DNA of 15,174 nucleotides from Chloroflexota bacterium. Its GTDB lineage: Bacteria; Chloroflexota; Dormibacteria; Dormibacterales; Dormibacteraceae. The notes under the pieces were generated by a model that ran no database searches, was not told the DNA's origin, and saw nothing but the letters and a program-made list of their open reading frames with translations. Made by a program: the position numbers and the translations under genes. The stretch covers positions 1-15,174 of the forward strand of contig VBJR01000212.1 in NCBI GenBank assembly GCA_005880175.1. Reading direction: 5' to 3'. Below are positions 7,277 through 14,628 of this stretch, in pieces (position 1 is the stretch's first letter; each line of letters starts with the position of its first letter).

Positions 7277-7298
7277 GTGCAAGTATCGACACTTCAAC
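7277..7298. promoter_or_regulatory. Second copy of the palindrome, 19 of 22 bases identical
   Basis: It has the same right half as the 7235-7256 palindrome, with three substitutions in the left half. Its centre is 42 bp from the first, about four helical turns, so two dimers would sit on the same face of the DNA. This supports a paired operator more than a chance hairpin. Confidence 0.5.
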
Positions 7299-7374
7299 GC
7301 TTCCGCCACGCGCGTCCAGGCCGCGCGCTTCGAGTCCAATGTGCCGATCCCGCCGCCACGGACGCGCCGCGGCG

Positions 7375-8715
7375 TCACGAGGAGCGCCGCTCCTCGTGGG
7401 ACGGGCGGAGCACGATCCGGAGCGGGTTGCCGGCGAAGCCGAACCGCTCGCGCAGCTTGTTCTCCAGGTACCGCCGGTACCCGAAGTGGAGCAGCCCGAC
7501 GTCGTTGACGAACAGCACGATCGTGGGCGTCTCCGACGACGCCTGGGTCGCGTAGCGCAGCGTCAGCCGCTTGCCCTTGTAGCTGGGCGGCGGCCGCTCC
7601 AGGAACACCTCGCGCAGCATCCGGTTCAGCTCGTTCGTCGGGATGCGGGTGCGCCGCTGCCCGACCACCTCCAGGGCGGTCGGCAGGATCCTCGCCACCC
7701 CCTGCCCGGTCAGCGCCGAGATCGTCACGACCGGCGCGTGGCGGACGAACCGGAACTCCGCCCGCAGCCGCTTCTCCCACTCGGCCGCGCGCCGCTGCGG
7801 GCCCTCGACCAGGTCGATCTTGTTGACGACCAGCACCAGCCCCTTGCCCGCCTCCAGCGCGTAGCTGGCCACGTGCTGGTCCTGGGCCAGCACGCCCGTG
7901 GACGCGTCGAGGACCAGCAGCACGGCGTCCGCCCGCTCCATCGCCCGGATGCCCCGGAGCAGGCTGAAGTGCTCGAGCCGGTCGCGGGCCGCCGCCCGGC
8001 GCCGGATGCCGGCCGTGTCCACCAGCACCACCGGCAGGCCGTCGAAGACCAGCTCGGTGTCCACGGGATCGCGCGTCGTGCCCGGGGTGGCGCTGACCAG
8101 CGACCGCTCGTCGCCCAGCAGCTGGTTGAGCAGGGACGACTTGCCGACGTTGGGCCGGCCCATGATCGCCAGGCGCGCGGCCGCCTCCTCGCCGGGCTCC
8201 ACCTCCGCCTCGGGCGGCGGGAGCTGGGCCAGGACCGCGTCCAGCAGGTCGTCCACGCCGATGCCGTGGTGCCCCGACATCATGACCGGGTCGCGGAAGC
8301 CCAGCTCCAGCACCTCGTGCCGGAGGTACGCCTGCCGGGGGTCGTCCACCTTGTTGGCGGCCACGACCACCTGGCGGCCGGACCGCCGCAGCATCTGGGC
8401 GATGTCGCGGTCCACGGCCGTGACGCCCTCGCGCGCGTCCAGCAGGAAGACGATGACGTGCGCCTCGCTGATGGCCACGCGAGTCTGCGCCTCGATGGCC
8501 GCCTGGGACTCGTCGTCCTTCGTGTCGAGGTCGAGGCCGGCCGTGTCCACGACGGTCATCTCGCGGCCCCGCCACTCCGCCACGCCGTACAGGCGATCGC
8601 GCGTCAGGCCAGGCTGACGGTCCACGATCGCCTTGCGCCAGCCGACCAGCCGGTTGAAGAGCGTGGACTTGCCGGTGTTGGGGCGGCCGATCAGAGCGAC
8701 GATTGGGCGGGCCAC
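7375..8715 (-). CDS. der: Ribosome-assembly GTPase Der (EngA)
   Basis: A 446-residue cytoplasmic protein with the tandem GTPase layout unique to Der, which acts in 50S ribosomal subunit maturation. GTPase 1 has GRPNTGKS (10-17), LTRDR (37-41), DTAGLD (57-62) and NKVD (121-124). GTPase 2 has GRPNVGKSS (186-194), TPGTTRDP (210-217), DTAGIR (233-238) and NKID (298-301). A KH-like domain (about 355-440) includes ELNRMLREV and PPSYKGKRLTLRYATQ. The start is GTG, giving MARPIVALIGRPN; the longer open frame upstream overlaps the divergent hydrolase gene on the opposite strand and is not coding. A CACAAT box stands 7 bases before the GTG. The length is normal and all GTP-binding motifs are present. 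Unlike many actinobacteria, it is not fused to or beside cytidylate kinase. Confidence 0.97.
   Translation of the reverse strand: MARPIVALIGRPNTGKSTLFNRLVGWRKAIVDRQPGLTRDRLYGVAEWRGREMTVVDTAGLDLDTKDDESQAAIEAQTRVAISEAHVIVFLLDAREGVTAVDRDIAQMLRRSGRQVVVAANKVDDPRQAYLRHEVLELGFRDPVMMSGHHGIGVDDLLDAVLAQLPPPEAEVEPGEEAAARLAIMGRPNVGKSSLLNQLLGDERSLVSATPGTTRDPVDTELVFDGLPVVLVDTAGIRRRAAARDRLEHFSLLRGIRAMERADAVLLVLDASTGVLAQDQHVASYALEAGKGLVLVVNKIDLVEGPQRRAAEWEKRLRAEFRFVRHAPVVTISALTGQGVARILPTALEVVGQRRTRIPTNELNRMLREVFLERPPPSYKGKRLTLRYATQASSETPTIVLFVNDVGLLHFGYRRYLENKLRERFGFAGNPLRIVLRPSHEERRSS
7376..7398 (-). terminator. Hairpin at the 3' end of der, possible terminator
   Basis: CACGAGGAGC, a 3-base loop GCC, then GCTCCTCGTG give a perfect 10-bp stem. 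It spans the last codons of der up to its stop codon. No T-run follows in the direction of transcription, so a classical intrinsic terminator is not proven; it could equally stabilise the mRNA end. Confidence 0.35.
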
Positions 8716-8722
8716 CCGCGTA

Positions 8723-8728
8723 ATTGTG
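8723..8728 (-). promoter_or_regulatory. -10-like box CACAAT of der
   Basis: On the minus strand CACAAT is separated by exactly 7 bases from the GTG start of der, the same spacing as for the quinone oxidoreductase. The hexamer is a moderate match and no -35 is evident. The divergent gene starts 60 bases away, so the two promoters share this short region. Confidence 0.35.
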
Positions 8729-8768
8729 CAGCGATCGGATCGTGCGGGGCCAGACGCCCCACTCGCCA

Positions 8769-8774
8769 TAGACT
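8769..8774 (+). promoter_or_regulatory. -10-like box TAGACT before the debranching-like hydrolase
   Basis: TAGACT ends one base before the ATG at 8776. If used, initiation would fall just inside the annotated gene, which would favour the GTG at 8785 as the real start. A GGGGC/GCCCC inverted repeat (8746-8760) lies immediately upstream. Confidence 0.25.
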
Positions 8775-8775
8775 T

Positions 8776-10905
8776 ATGCACGCCGTGCTGGCAGACCGGG
8801 TCATCCTCAAGCACAACGACGTCATGTTCGTTTCCGACCTGGCGGGCGACGTGCCCGCCGGCAACGACGGCGGCCTCGGGCTCTACCGCTCGGACTCGCG
8901 CTTCCTGTCCACGTTCGAGCTGCGGCTGAACGGCCGCCGGCCGATCCTCCTCAACCACGGCGTGGACCGGGCGTACGTCGCCACGTTCCAGCTCTCCAAC
9001 CCGGTCCTCGAGCCGCGCCACGGCGGCGCCGCCATCCCCAAGCAGAGCCTCAGCCTGCGCCGCACCCGGTTCGTGCACGACGGCGTCCACGAGCGGATCG
9101 GCCTCCAGAACTGCAACCGGCACGCCATCGAGGTGGACCTGGAGCTGCGCTTCGACGCCGACTTCCTGGACATCTTCGAGGTCCGCGGCTACCGGCCCGA
9201 GCGGCCCATGGGCACGCCCGAGCCGCCGGTGCCGACCGAGACCGGCTTCACGCTCGGCTACCGGGGCCGCGACGACATCCGGCGCAGCACCGAGGTCGTC
9301 TTCCACCCCGTCCCCCGCCTGCGCAAGAGCACCGCCTGCGTCAGCGTCAGGCTGGCGCCCCAGGAGCGCTACGTGCTGCTGGTGGACCTGCTCCCGATGA
9401 TGGGCGACGGCCAGCCCGAGGCCGACTTCCACTTCGACGCGGCGCTGGAGGCCCTGGAGCGCAAGTACCAGGCCTGGAACGCGTCCTGCACCCGCTGGCG
9501 GACCGACAACGAGTCGCTCGACGGCGGCCTGATCTGGCGCAACCTGGAGGACCTGCGCGTCCTCTGCGACGACCGGCCGACCGGCCTGTTCCCCACCGCC
9601 GGGGTGCCCTGGTACGCCGTGCCGTTCGGCCGCGACGCGCTGATCACCTCGCTGCAGACGCTGGCCCTCAACCCGGACCTGGCCATCGGCAGCCTGCGCT
9701 ACCTGGCCCGCCACCAGGGCCAGAAGATCGACCCGTACCGGGAGGAGGAGCCCGGGAAGATCCCCCACGAGATGCGCTACGGCGAGCTCGCCAACCTCGG
9801 CCAGGTCCCCCACACGCCCTACTACGGGACGGTGGACGCGACCCCGCTGTTCCTGGTGCTGCTGGTCGAGCTGCTCAACTGGACGGCCGACGTCGACCTG
9901 CTCAGCGAGCTCACGCCCAACGTGATGGCCGCGCTGGAGTGGATCGACCAGTACGGCGACCTGGACGGCGACGGCCTGGTCGAGTACAAGCAGCACGGCA
10001 AGATCGGTGTCCGCAACCAGGGCTGGAAGGACTCCTGGGACTCGCTGATCGAGGAGCACGGCGAGCCCGCGCCCCTGCCCGCCGCGCTGGTCGAGGTCCA
10101 GGGCTACGTGCACCACGCCAAATCGGGCCTGGCGCGCATCTTCCGCCGCCAGGGCCAGCTCGCCAAGGCCGAGAAGCTGGAGGCGGGGGCCGAGCGGCTG
10201 CGGGCCCGGTTCGAGAGCGCGTACTGGATGCCGGAGGAGCGCTACTACGCCCAGGCGCTGGACCGGGACAAGCGGCAGGTGGCGTCGATCAGCAGCAACG
10301 CCGGGCACTGCCTGTGGTCGGGGATCGTGGACCGCGAGCGGGCGGCCCACGTCGTCCACCGGCTGATGGCTTCCGACATGTTCTCGGGCTGGGGCGTGCG
10401 GACGCTGTCGAGCCGCGCGATCTCGTTCAACCCGATGAGCTACCACAACGGCTCGATCTGGCCCCACGACAACTCGATCGTCGCGGCGGGGCTCCGGCGC
10501 TACGGCTACCGATCGGAGGCCGAGAAGATCGCCTGCGCGGTCCTCGAGGCCGGCATGCGGTTCTCGGACCACCGCGTGCCCGAACTGTTCTGCGGCTTCA
10601 GCCGGGACCACCGCTTCGGCGCGGGCCCCGGCGAGTACCTGGTCAGCTGCAGCCCGCAGGCGTGGGGCGCCGGGTCGCTCTTCCACTTCCTGCAGGTCAT
10701 GGCCGGAGTGGAGGTCGACATGTTCGCGAATCGGCTCCGGATCGACCCGCTGGACACCAAGCTCTACAGCAGGCTCCGCGTCGAGGGGATGCGCGTGGGC
10801 GACGGCGAGGTCGACTTCACCGTCGAGTGCGGCGAGGGCGTGCGGGTCAGCGTGGACCGCAAGCCGGCCGGCCTGCAGGTCGAGCTGCCTGCAGGCTGTC
10901 AGTGA
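8776..10905 (+). CDS. Glycogen-debranching-like glycoside hydrolase (amylo-alpha-1,6-glucosidase family)
   Basis: A 709-residue protein with two parts. Residues about 8-210 form the beta-rich N-terminal domain of bacterial debranching-type enzymes (VSDLAGDVPAGN, GLGLYRSDSRFLSTFEL, ERIGLQNCNRHAIEVDLEL). Residues about 245-650 form an (alpha/alpha)6 catalytic barrel, with VPWYAVPFGRDALIT (277-291), GDLDGDGLVEY (394-404), GWKDSWDSL (416-424), VEVQGYVHHA (439-448), NAGHCLWSG (508-516), SYHNGSIWPHDN (555-566) and PQAWGAGS (627-634). Acidic residues in GWKDSWD and the GRD motif are probable active-site elements. There is no signal peptide, so it acts in the cytoplasm. The family is generally annotated as trimming alpha-1,6-linked glucose, but its place with GpgS makes a glucoside osmolyte an alternative substrate. 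Its stop overlaps the next start as GTGA. Confidence 0.9.
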   Translation: MHAVLADRVILKHNDVMFVSDLAGDVPAGNDGGLGLYRSDSRFLSTFELRLNGRRPILLNHGVDRAYVATFQLSNPVLEPRHGGAAIPKQSLSLRRTRFVHDGVHERIGLQNCNRHAIEVDLELRFDADFLDIFEVRGYRPERPMGTPEPPVPTETGFTLGYRGRDDIRRSTEVVFHPVPRLRKSTACVSVRLAPQERYVLLVDLLPMMGDGQPEADFHFDAALEALERKYQAWNASCTRWRTDNESLDGGLIWRNLEDLRVLCDDRPTGLFPTAGVPWYAVPFGRDALITSLQTLALNPDLAIGSLRYLARHQGQKIDPYREEEPGKIPHEMRYGELANLGQVPHTPYYGTVDATPLFLVLLVELLNWTADVDLLSELTPNVMAALEWIDQYGDLDGDGLVEYKQHGKIGVRNQGWKDSWDSLIEEHGEPAPLPAALVEVQGYVHHAKSGLARIFRRQGQLAKAEKLEAGAERLRARFESAYWMPEERYYAQALDRDKRQVASISSNAGHCLWSGIVDRERAAHVVHRLMASDMFSGWGVRTLSSRAISFNPMSYHNGSIWPHDNSIVAAGLRRYGYRSEAEKIACAVLEAGMRFSDHRVPELFCGFSRDHRFGAGPGEYLVSCSPQAWGAGSLFHFLQVMAGVEVDMFANRLRIDPLDTKLYSRLRVEGMRVGDGEVDFTVECGEGVRVSVDRKPAGLQVELPAGCQ

Positions 10906-12128
10906 GCCAGGGTCCCCGCCGCCGCAAGCTCGCCCTGATCCACTACACCGCTTCGCCGGTCACCGGCGGGGTCGAGGCCGTCCTGGCCGTGCACGCGCGC
11001 CTGCTGCGCGAGGCCGGCCACGACGTGCTGCTGGTGGCCGGGCGGGGCGACGCCGAGCTGGTGCCCGAGCTGGACTCGCGCCATCCCGACGTCGAGGCGG
11101 TCACCCGGCGCCTCGCCCAGGGCGACGACGCGATGCCCGAGTTCAACGACCTCCGCGACCGGATCGCGGCGCGCCTGCGGCCGCTTCTGGCGGACCGCGA
11201 CCTGGTCCTCGCGCACAACGTGCTGACGATGCCGTTCAACCTCCCGCTGGCGGCGGCGCTCGTCGAGTCCGACCACTCGCTGGTGGCGTGGACGCACGAC
11301 CTGGCCTGGGTGAACCCGCGCTACGTCGAGTACCAGCGGCCGGGGTGGCCCTGGTCCCTGCTCCGCGACGCGCAGCCCGGCGTGCGGTACGTCGCCATCT
11401 CGCGCGTGCGGCAGCGGGAGATGACCCACGTGCTGCGCCTGACCCCGGCCCAGGTGCCGGTGGTGCCCCACGGCGTGGACGAGGCCGGGTTCCAGGGCCT
11501 CGGACCGGTCGCCCGGGAGCTGGCCCGGCGGGCCGACCTCGCCGACGCCGACCCGATGATCCTGGTGCCCGTCCGCATCACCCGGCGCAAGCGCGTGGAG
11601 CTGGCCCTGGCCGCCGCCGGGTGCCTGCGGGCCGCCCATCCGGGGCTGCGGCTGGTCGTCAGCGGACCCCTGGGGCCCCACTCATCAGACAACCGGGCTT
11701 ATGCGGAAGACCTGATGCGGCAGCGGTCGGCCCTCCGGTTAGATGGAGTCGTGCACTTCCTCTATGAGTTCGCCGGTCCCGACGGCGAGCACCCGGTGGA
11801 CGATCGGACGATCGCCGAGCTGTACCGCATGGCCGACCTGGTGCTGCTCCCGAGCGAGTCCGAGGGGTTCGGCCTGCCGGTCCTGGAGGCCGGGCTGAGC
11901 CGCGCGCCGCTGGTGTGCGCCGACATCCCGGTGCTGCGCGAGGTGGCAGGCGGCGGCGCCTGGATGTTCCCCGCCGGCAGCGGCGGCGACGCCGTGGCGG
12001 CCGCGGCGGAGCGGGCGCTCGCCAGCCGAGCCGTCCGGCTGCGCCGGCGCACGCTCGACACGTATACCTGGCGAGTGGTGGCCAGCCAGATCGAGCGCGT
12101 GATCGACGAGGCCGGCAATGGCGGATAG
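10902..12128 (+). CDS. GT4-family glycosyltransferase (GT-B fold), possible MggA-like role
   Basis: A 408-residue soluble glycosyltransferase. The N-terminal domain starts with ALIHYTASPVTGGVEAVLAVHARLLREAGHDV (11-42), holding the acceptor-side glycine loop. The C-terminal domain has VPHGVD (188-193), basic residues RITRRKR (225-231) for the donor phosphates, and SESEGFGLPVLEAG (318-331) with the E-x7-E pair E321/E329 of retaining GT4 enzymes. Its GTG start overlaps the hydrolase stop by 4 bases and its end overlaps the GpgS start by 11, so the three are one operon. GT4 enzymes next to GpgS include mannosylglucosyl-3-phosphoglycerate synthase (MggA), which adds mannose to glucosyl-3-phosphoglycerate. 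That role is plausible here but rests on context only; donor and acceptor are not readable from the sequence. Confidence 0.9.
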   Translation: MSQGPRRRKLALIHYTASPVTGGVEAVLAVHARLLREAGHDVLLVAGRGDAELVPELDSRHPDVEAVTRRLAQGDDAMPEFNDLRDRIAARLRPLLADRDLVLAHNVLTMPFNLPLAAALVESDHSLVAWTHDLAWVNPRYVEYQRPGWPWSLLRDAQPGVRYVAISRVRQREMTHVLRLTPAQVPVVPHGVDEAGFQGLGPVARELARRADLADADPMILVPVRITRRKRVELALAAAGCLRAAHPGLRLVVSGPLGPHSSDNRAYAEDLMRQRSALRLDGVVHFLYEFAGPDGEHPVDDRTIAELYRMADLVLLPSESEGFGLPVLEAGLSRAPLVCADIPVLREVAGGGAWMFPAGSGGDAVAAAAERALASRAVRLRRRTLDTYTWRVVASQIERVIDEAGNGG

Positions 12129-14025
12129 GCGGCCGCGGGGGCTCATCCCGATCACGCGCGCCCGCACGGCGGCCGGGCTGCTCGAGGTCGCGGCCGCGCT
12201 CCTGCGCGGGGAGAGCGGCAGCGGCCTGCTGCTGGGCGTCGTCGAGCTGCCGCAGGGCCGGCCGATCGCGCAGAGCGTGACGATCGCGCGCCGGTACCGC
12301 TCGCTCCTGCAGCGCATCACCGAGCTGGAGACGCGGCTGCAGGGCCGCTTCGGCGTGCAGGTACGCGTCGCCGGCACGATCGCCCAGGGCGTGCGCGAGG
12401 CCGCCTACGAGAACGCCGCCGACGTGATCGTGCTGGAGTGGCCCGGCCTCGGGTCGCACCGGCCCTCGGACCGCCACATCGACGACCTGGTCGCCGACCC
12501 CCCGTCCGACCTGCTGCTGGTCCGCCCGGACCCGGCCGGCAGCGGGCTGCGCCTGAACGACGGCGTGCTGGTCCCGGTTCGCGGCGGCCCCAGCGCCCGG
12601 CTGGCGCTGCGGGCGGCGGCCGCGCTGATCGGGAGCCGCAACGTGCCCCTGACCGCGCTCCACGTCCACGACCCCCGGCACTCGGACGGCCGCCGCGACC
12701 GCGAGTCGGTCGAGTTCCACGAGCTGCTCCGGGAGTTCGAGGTGAAGCGCGTGGAGCCGGTCGAGGTGGTGTCGCAGAACCCGAGCCAGGCGATCACGGA
12801 GGCCGGCCGCCGGCACGGCGTGACGGTGCTGGGCGCGTTCGCCGAGGCCGCCCGCTCGTCGGTGCTGGTCGGGTCGCGCCTGGCCAAGACGGTCGAGTCG
12901 CTGCCCGGCACCGTGATCCTGGCCAAGAGCTCGCGCGCGGTGTCGCCGATCATCGGCGACGGCATCCCGCCCCCCATCTCCATGGGCGAGGAGGAGGTGT
13001 CGGCGGTCGTCGACAAGTGGTTCGCGGAGAACACCTTCCACTCGCGCGAGTTCCGCGACGTCGAGCGGCTGGTCGAGCTGAAGCGCCGGCAGGGCCTGAC
13101 GATCAGCCTGGGGCTGCCCACGCTGAACGAGGAGGCCACGATCGGCGACATCATCGTCACGATGCGCGGGGCGCTGGTGGACCGGGTCCCGCTGCTGGAC
13201 GAGATCGTGGTGATCGACAGCATGTCCACTGACCGGACCGTCGAGATCGTCCGGTCGCTGGGCGTGCCGGTCTACCAGCACTCAGAGATCCTGCCCGAGC
13301 ACGGCAGCTTCCGGGGCAAGGGCGAGGCGCTGTGGAAGAGCCTGCACGTGATGCGCGGCGACATCGTGGTCTGGTGCGACACGGACATCTCGAACATCCA
13401 CCCGCAGTTCGTGTACGGCACGGTGGGGCCGCTGCTGACCGACCCGCGGATCAGCTACGTGAAGGGGTTCTACCGGCGGCCGCTGAACTTCGGCGGCGAG
13501 CTCCAGTCCGCCGGCGGCGGCCGGGTGACGGAGCTGACGGCGCGGCCCCTGATCAACCTGTTCTACCCGATGCTGTCAGGGCTGGTGCAGCCGCTGTCGG
13601 GCGAGTACGCGGGCCGGCGCGAGCTGCTGGAGCGGCTGCACTTCTTCACCGGCTACGGCGTCGAGATGGGGCACCTGATCGACATCGTCGAGAACTTCGG
13701 GCTCAACTGCATCGCGCAGACCGACCTGGGCGTGCGGATCCACCGCAACCAGGAGCTGCTGGACCTGTCCAAGATGGCGTTCGCCATCATGCAGGTGGCC
13801 GTGAAGCGGCTGGGCGACCGGCACCGCATCCACCTGCTGGAGGAGGTCAACCGGTCGATGAAGCTGATCCACTACAACAGCGACCGGTTCTTCCTGGACG
13901 TACGCGAGATCGAGGACTGGGAGCGGCCGCCGATATCGGCCATCCCGGCCTACCTGTTCGAGCGCCAGCGCGAGGCGACCGGGGAGGCGGAGGCGGAACC
14001 GGAGCCCGAGGCCGTGCTCGACTGA
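12118..14025 (+). CDS. gpgS: Glucosyl-3-phosphoglycerate synthase (GT81) with N-terminal tandem USP-like domains
   Basis: A 635-residue protein, about twice the length of ordinary GpgS. Residues about 325-600 are the GT81 domain: SLGLPTLNEEATIGD (330-344), DSMSTDRTVEIV (367-378), FRGKGEALWKSL (398-409), WCDTDISNI with the metal-binding DxD (D421/D423), GGGRVTELTARPLINLFYP (466-484), FTGYGVEMGHLID (510-522) and VRIHRN with a candidate catalytic H542. GpgS transfers glucose from an NDP-glucose to 3-phosphoglycerate, the first step to glucosylglycerate. Residues about 8-137 and 147-271 look like two universal-stress-protein folds (LLVRP and TVILAKSS as terminal strands, AYENAADVIVLEW and AGRRHGVTVLGAF as late helix-strand pairs). 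The ATG has GAGG 6 bases upstream and overlaps the GT4 gene. The USP assignment is by pattern only; the GT81 call is firm. The acidic tail is Glu/Pro-rich. Confidence 0.9.
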   Translation: MADRRPRGLIPITRARTAAGLLEVAAALLRGESGSGLLLGVVELPQGRPIAQSVTIARRYRSLLQRITELETRLQGRFGVQVRVAGTIAQGVREAAYENAADVIVLEWPGLGSHRPSDRHIDDLVADPPSDLLLVRPDPAGSGLRLNDGVLVPVRGGPSARLALRAAAALIGSRNVPLTALHVHDPRHSDGRRDRESVEFHELLREFEVKRVEPVEVVSQNPSQAITEAGRRHGVTVLGAFAEAARSSVLVGSRLAKTVESLPGTVILAKSSRAVSPIIGDGIPPPISMGEEEVSAVVDKWFAENTFHSREFRDVERLVELKRRQGLTISLGLPTLNEEATIGDIIVTMRGALVDRVPLLDEIVVIDSMSTDRTVEIVRSLGVPVYQHSEILPEHGSFRGKGEALWKSLHVMRGDIVVWCDTDISNIHPQFVYGTVGPLLTDPRISYVKGFYRRPLNFGGELQSAGGGRVTELTARPLINLFYPMLSGLVQPLSGEYAGRRELLERLHFFTGYGVEMGHLIDIVENFGLNCIAQTDLGVRIHRNQELLDLSKMAFAIMQVAVKRLGDRHRIHLLEEVNRSMKLIHYNSDRFFLDVREIEDWERPPISAIPAYLFERQREATGEAEAEPEPEAVLD

Positions 14026-14033
14026 GCGGGCCC

Positions 14034-14540
14034 GTGCCGCTCGTCCGGCCCGAGCGGGAGAGCGACCACGCCGGGATCCGCGCCGCGGTGATCGCGGCCA
14101 TGCGGCCGGAGGACGCGGAGCTGGTCGAGCGCGTCCGCGCGTCCGACCGGTACATACCCGGCCTCGCGCTGGTGGCCGAGCGGCACGGGGAGGTCCTGGG
14201 ATACGTGCTGTTCAGCCATGTCGAGCTGATGTGCGAGACCAGCTCGCCGGTGCTGGCGCTGGCGCCGCTGTGCGTGCGGCCGGAGTGGCAGCGCACCGGC
14301 ATCGGCACCCGGCTGGTCCGCCTCGGCCTGGAGCGGGCGGGCGAGCTCGGCGAGCCGCTGGTGACGGTGCTGGGCGACCCGGCCTATTACGGCCGCTTCG
14401 GGTTCGAGCCGGCGGCCCGGTTCGGGATCGAGCCGCCCGCCGGCATGCCGGCGGTGGCGTACTCGGTGCTCCCGCTCGCCGCGTACCGGACGGAGCTGCG
14501 CGGCCGCGTCGTGTACCCGCCCGCGTTCGACGGCGTCTGA
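14034..14540 (+). CDS. GNAT-family N-acetyltransferase (YhbS-like)
   Basis: A complete 168-residue acetyltransferase. The acetyl-CoA site is CVRPEWQRTGIGTRLVRLGL (80-99), with the Q/R-x-x-G-x-G/A signature at Q86-G91. The later LGDPAYYGRFGFEPA (113-127) is characteristic of the YhbS group (COG3153 type). The acceptor is unknown; members modify small molecules or proteins. The GTG start is 8 bases after the gpgS stop and the first in-frame start that yields the conserved VRPERESD N-terminus. It may be co-transcribed with the glycoside cluster, but its function gives no clear link to it. Confidence 0.9.
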   Translation: MPLVRPERESDHAGIRAAVIAAMRPEDAELVERVRASDRYIPGLALVAERHGEVLGYVLFSHVELMCETSSPVLALAPLCVRPEWQRTGIGTRLVRLGLERAGELGEPLVTVLGDPAYYGRFGFEPAARFGIEPPAGMPAVAYSVLPLAAYRTELRGRVVYPPAFDGV

Positions 14541-14628
14541 CCCGCCTGTCGATATCGGGCCGCGCCGCCCGTCGGTTGGATGAGCCCGCAAGGACCTGGA
14601 GGCCGCGGCCGGCTACCTGGCCGCCGAC

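Larger units (their letters stand above)
7080..7374. other. Intergenic region between der and the response regulator
   Basis: About 295 bases without a credible gene, flanked by two minus-strand genes. It holds a promoter-like pair next to the response regulator (7111-7139), two related palindromes (7235-7256 and 7277-7298), and otherwise unremarkable sequence. Open frames crossing it lack homology-like content and run over the palindromes. The part nearest the response regulator is visibly richer in A and T than the surrounding genes. Confidence 0.6.

Noticed and set aside
7261..7277. CCGC...GCGG mini-hairpin between the two palindromes
   Set aside because: Only a 4-bp stem, expected often by chance in this base composition.
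7080..7292. N-terminal extension of the response regulator through the intergenic gap
   Set aside because: It would translate across the palindromes and promoter-like elements and has no receiver-domain content; receiver homology begins at KVLVVDDE.
8746..8760. GGGGC-CAGAC-GCCCC inverted repeat in the der / hydrolase divergent junction
   Set aside because: A 5-bp GC stem is weak evidence for an operator or terminator in high-GC sequence; kept only as a note in the promoter entry.
7339..8775. Long plus-strand open frame upstream of and in frame with the debranching-like hydrolase
   Set aside because: It is antisense to der, whose GTPase motifs are unmistakable; the translated part is His/Gln/Arg-rich shadow sequence with no family features.
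8716..10686. Minus-strand extension of der to over 1100 codons
   Set aside because: The extra N-terminal part is antisense to the clearly coding glycoside hydrolase; Der homologues start at MARPIVALIGRPN.
12438..13232. Alternative plus-strand frame inside gpgS
   Set aside because: Low-complexity Ala/Gly/Pro/Arg shadow of the USP and GT81 coding frame.
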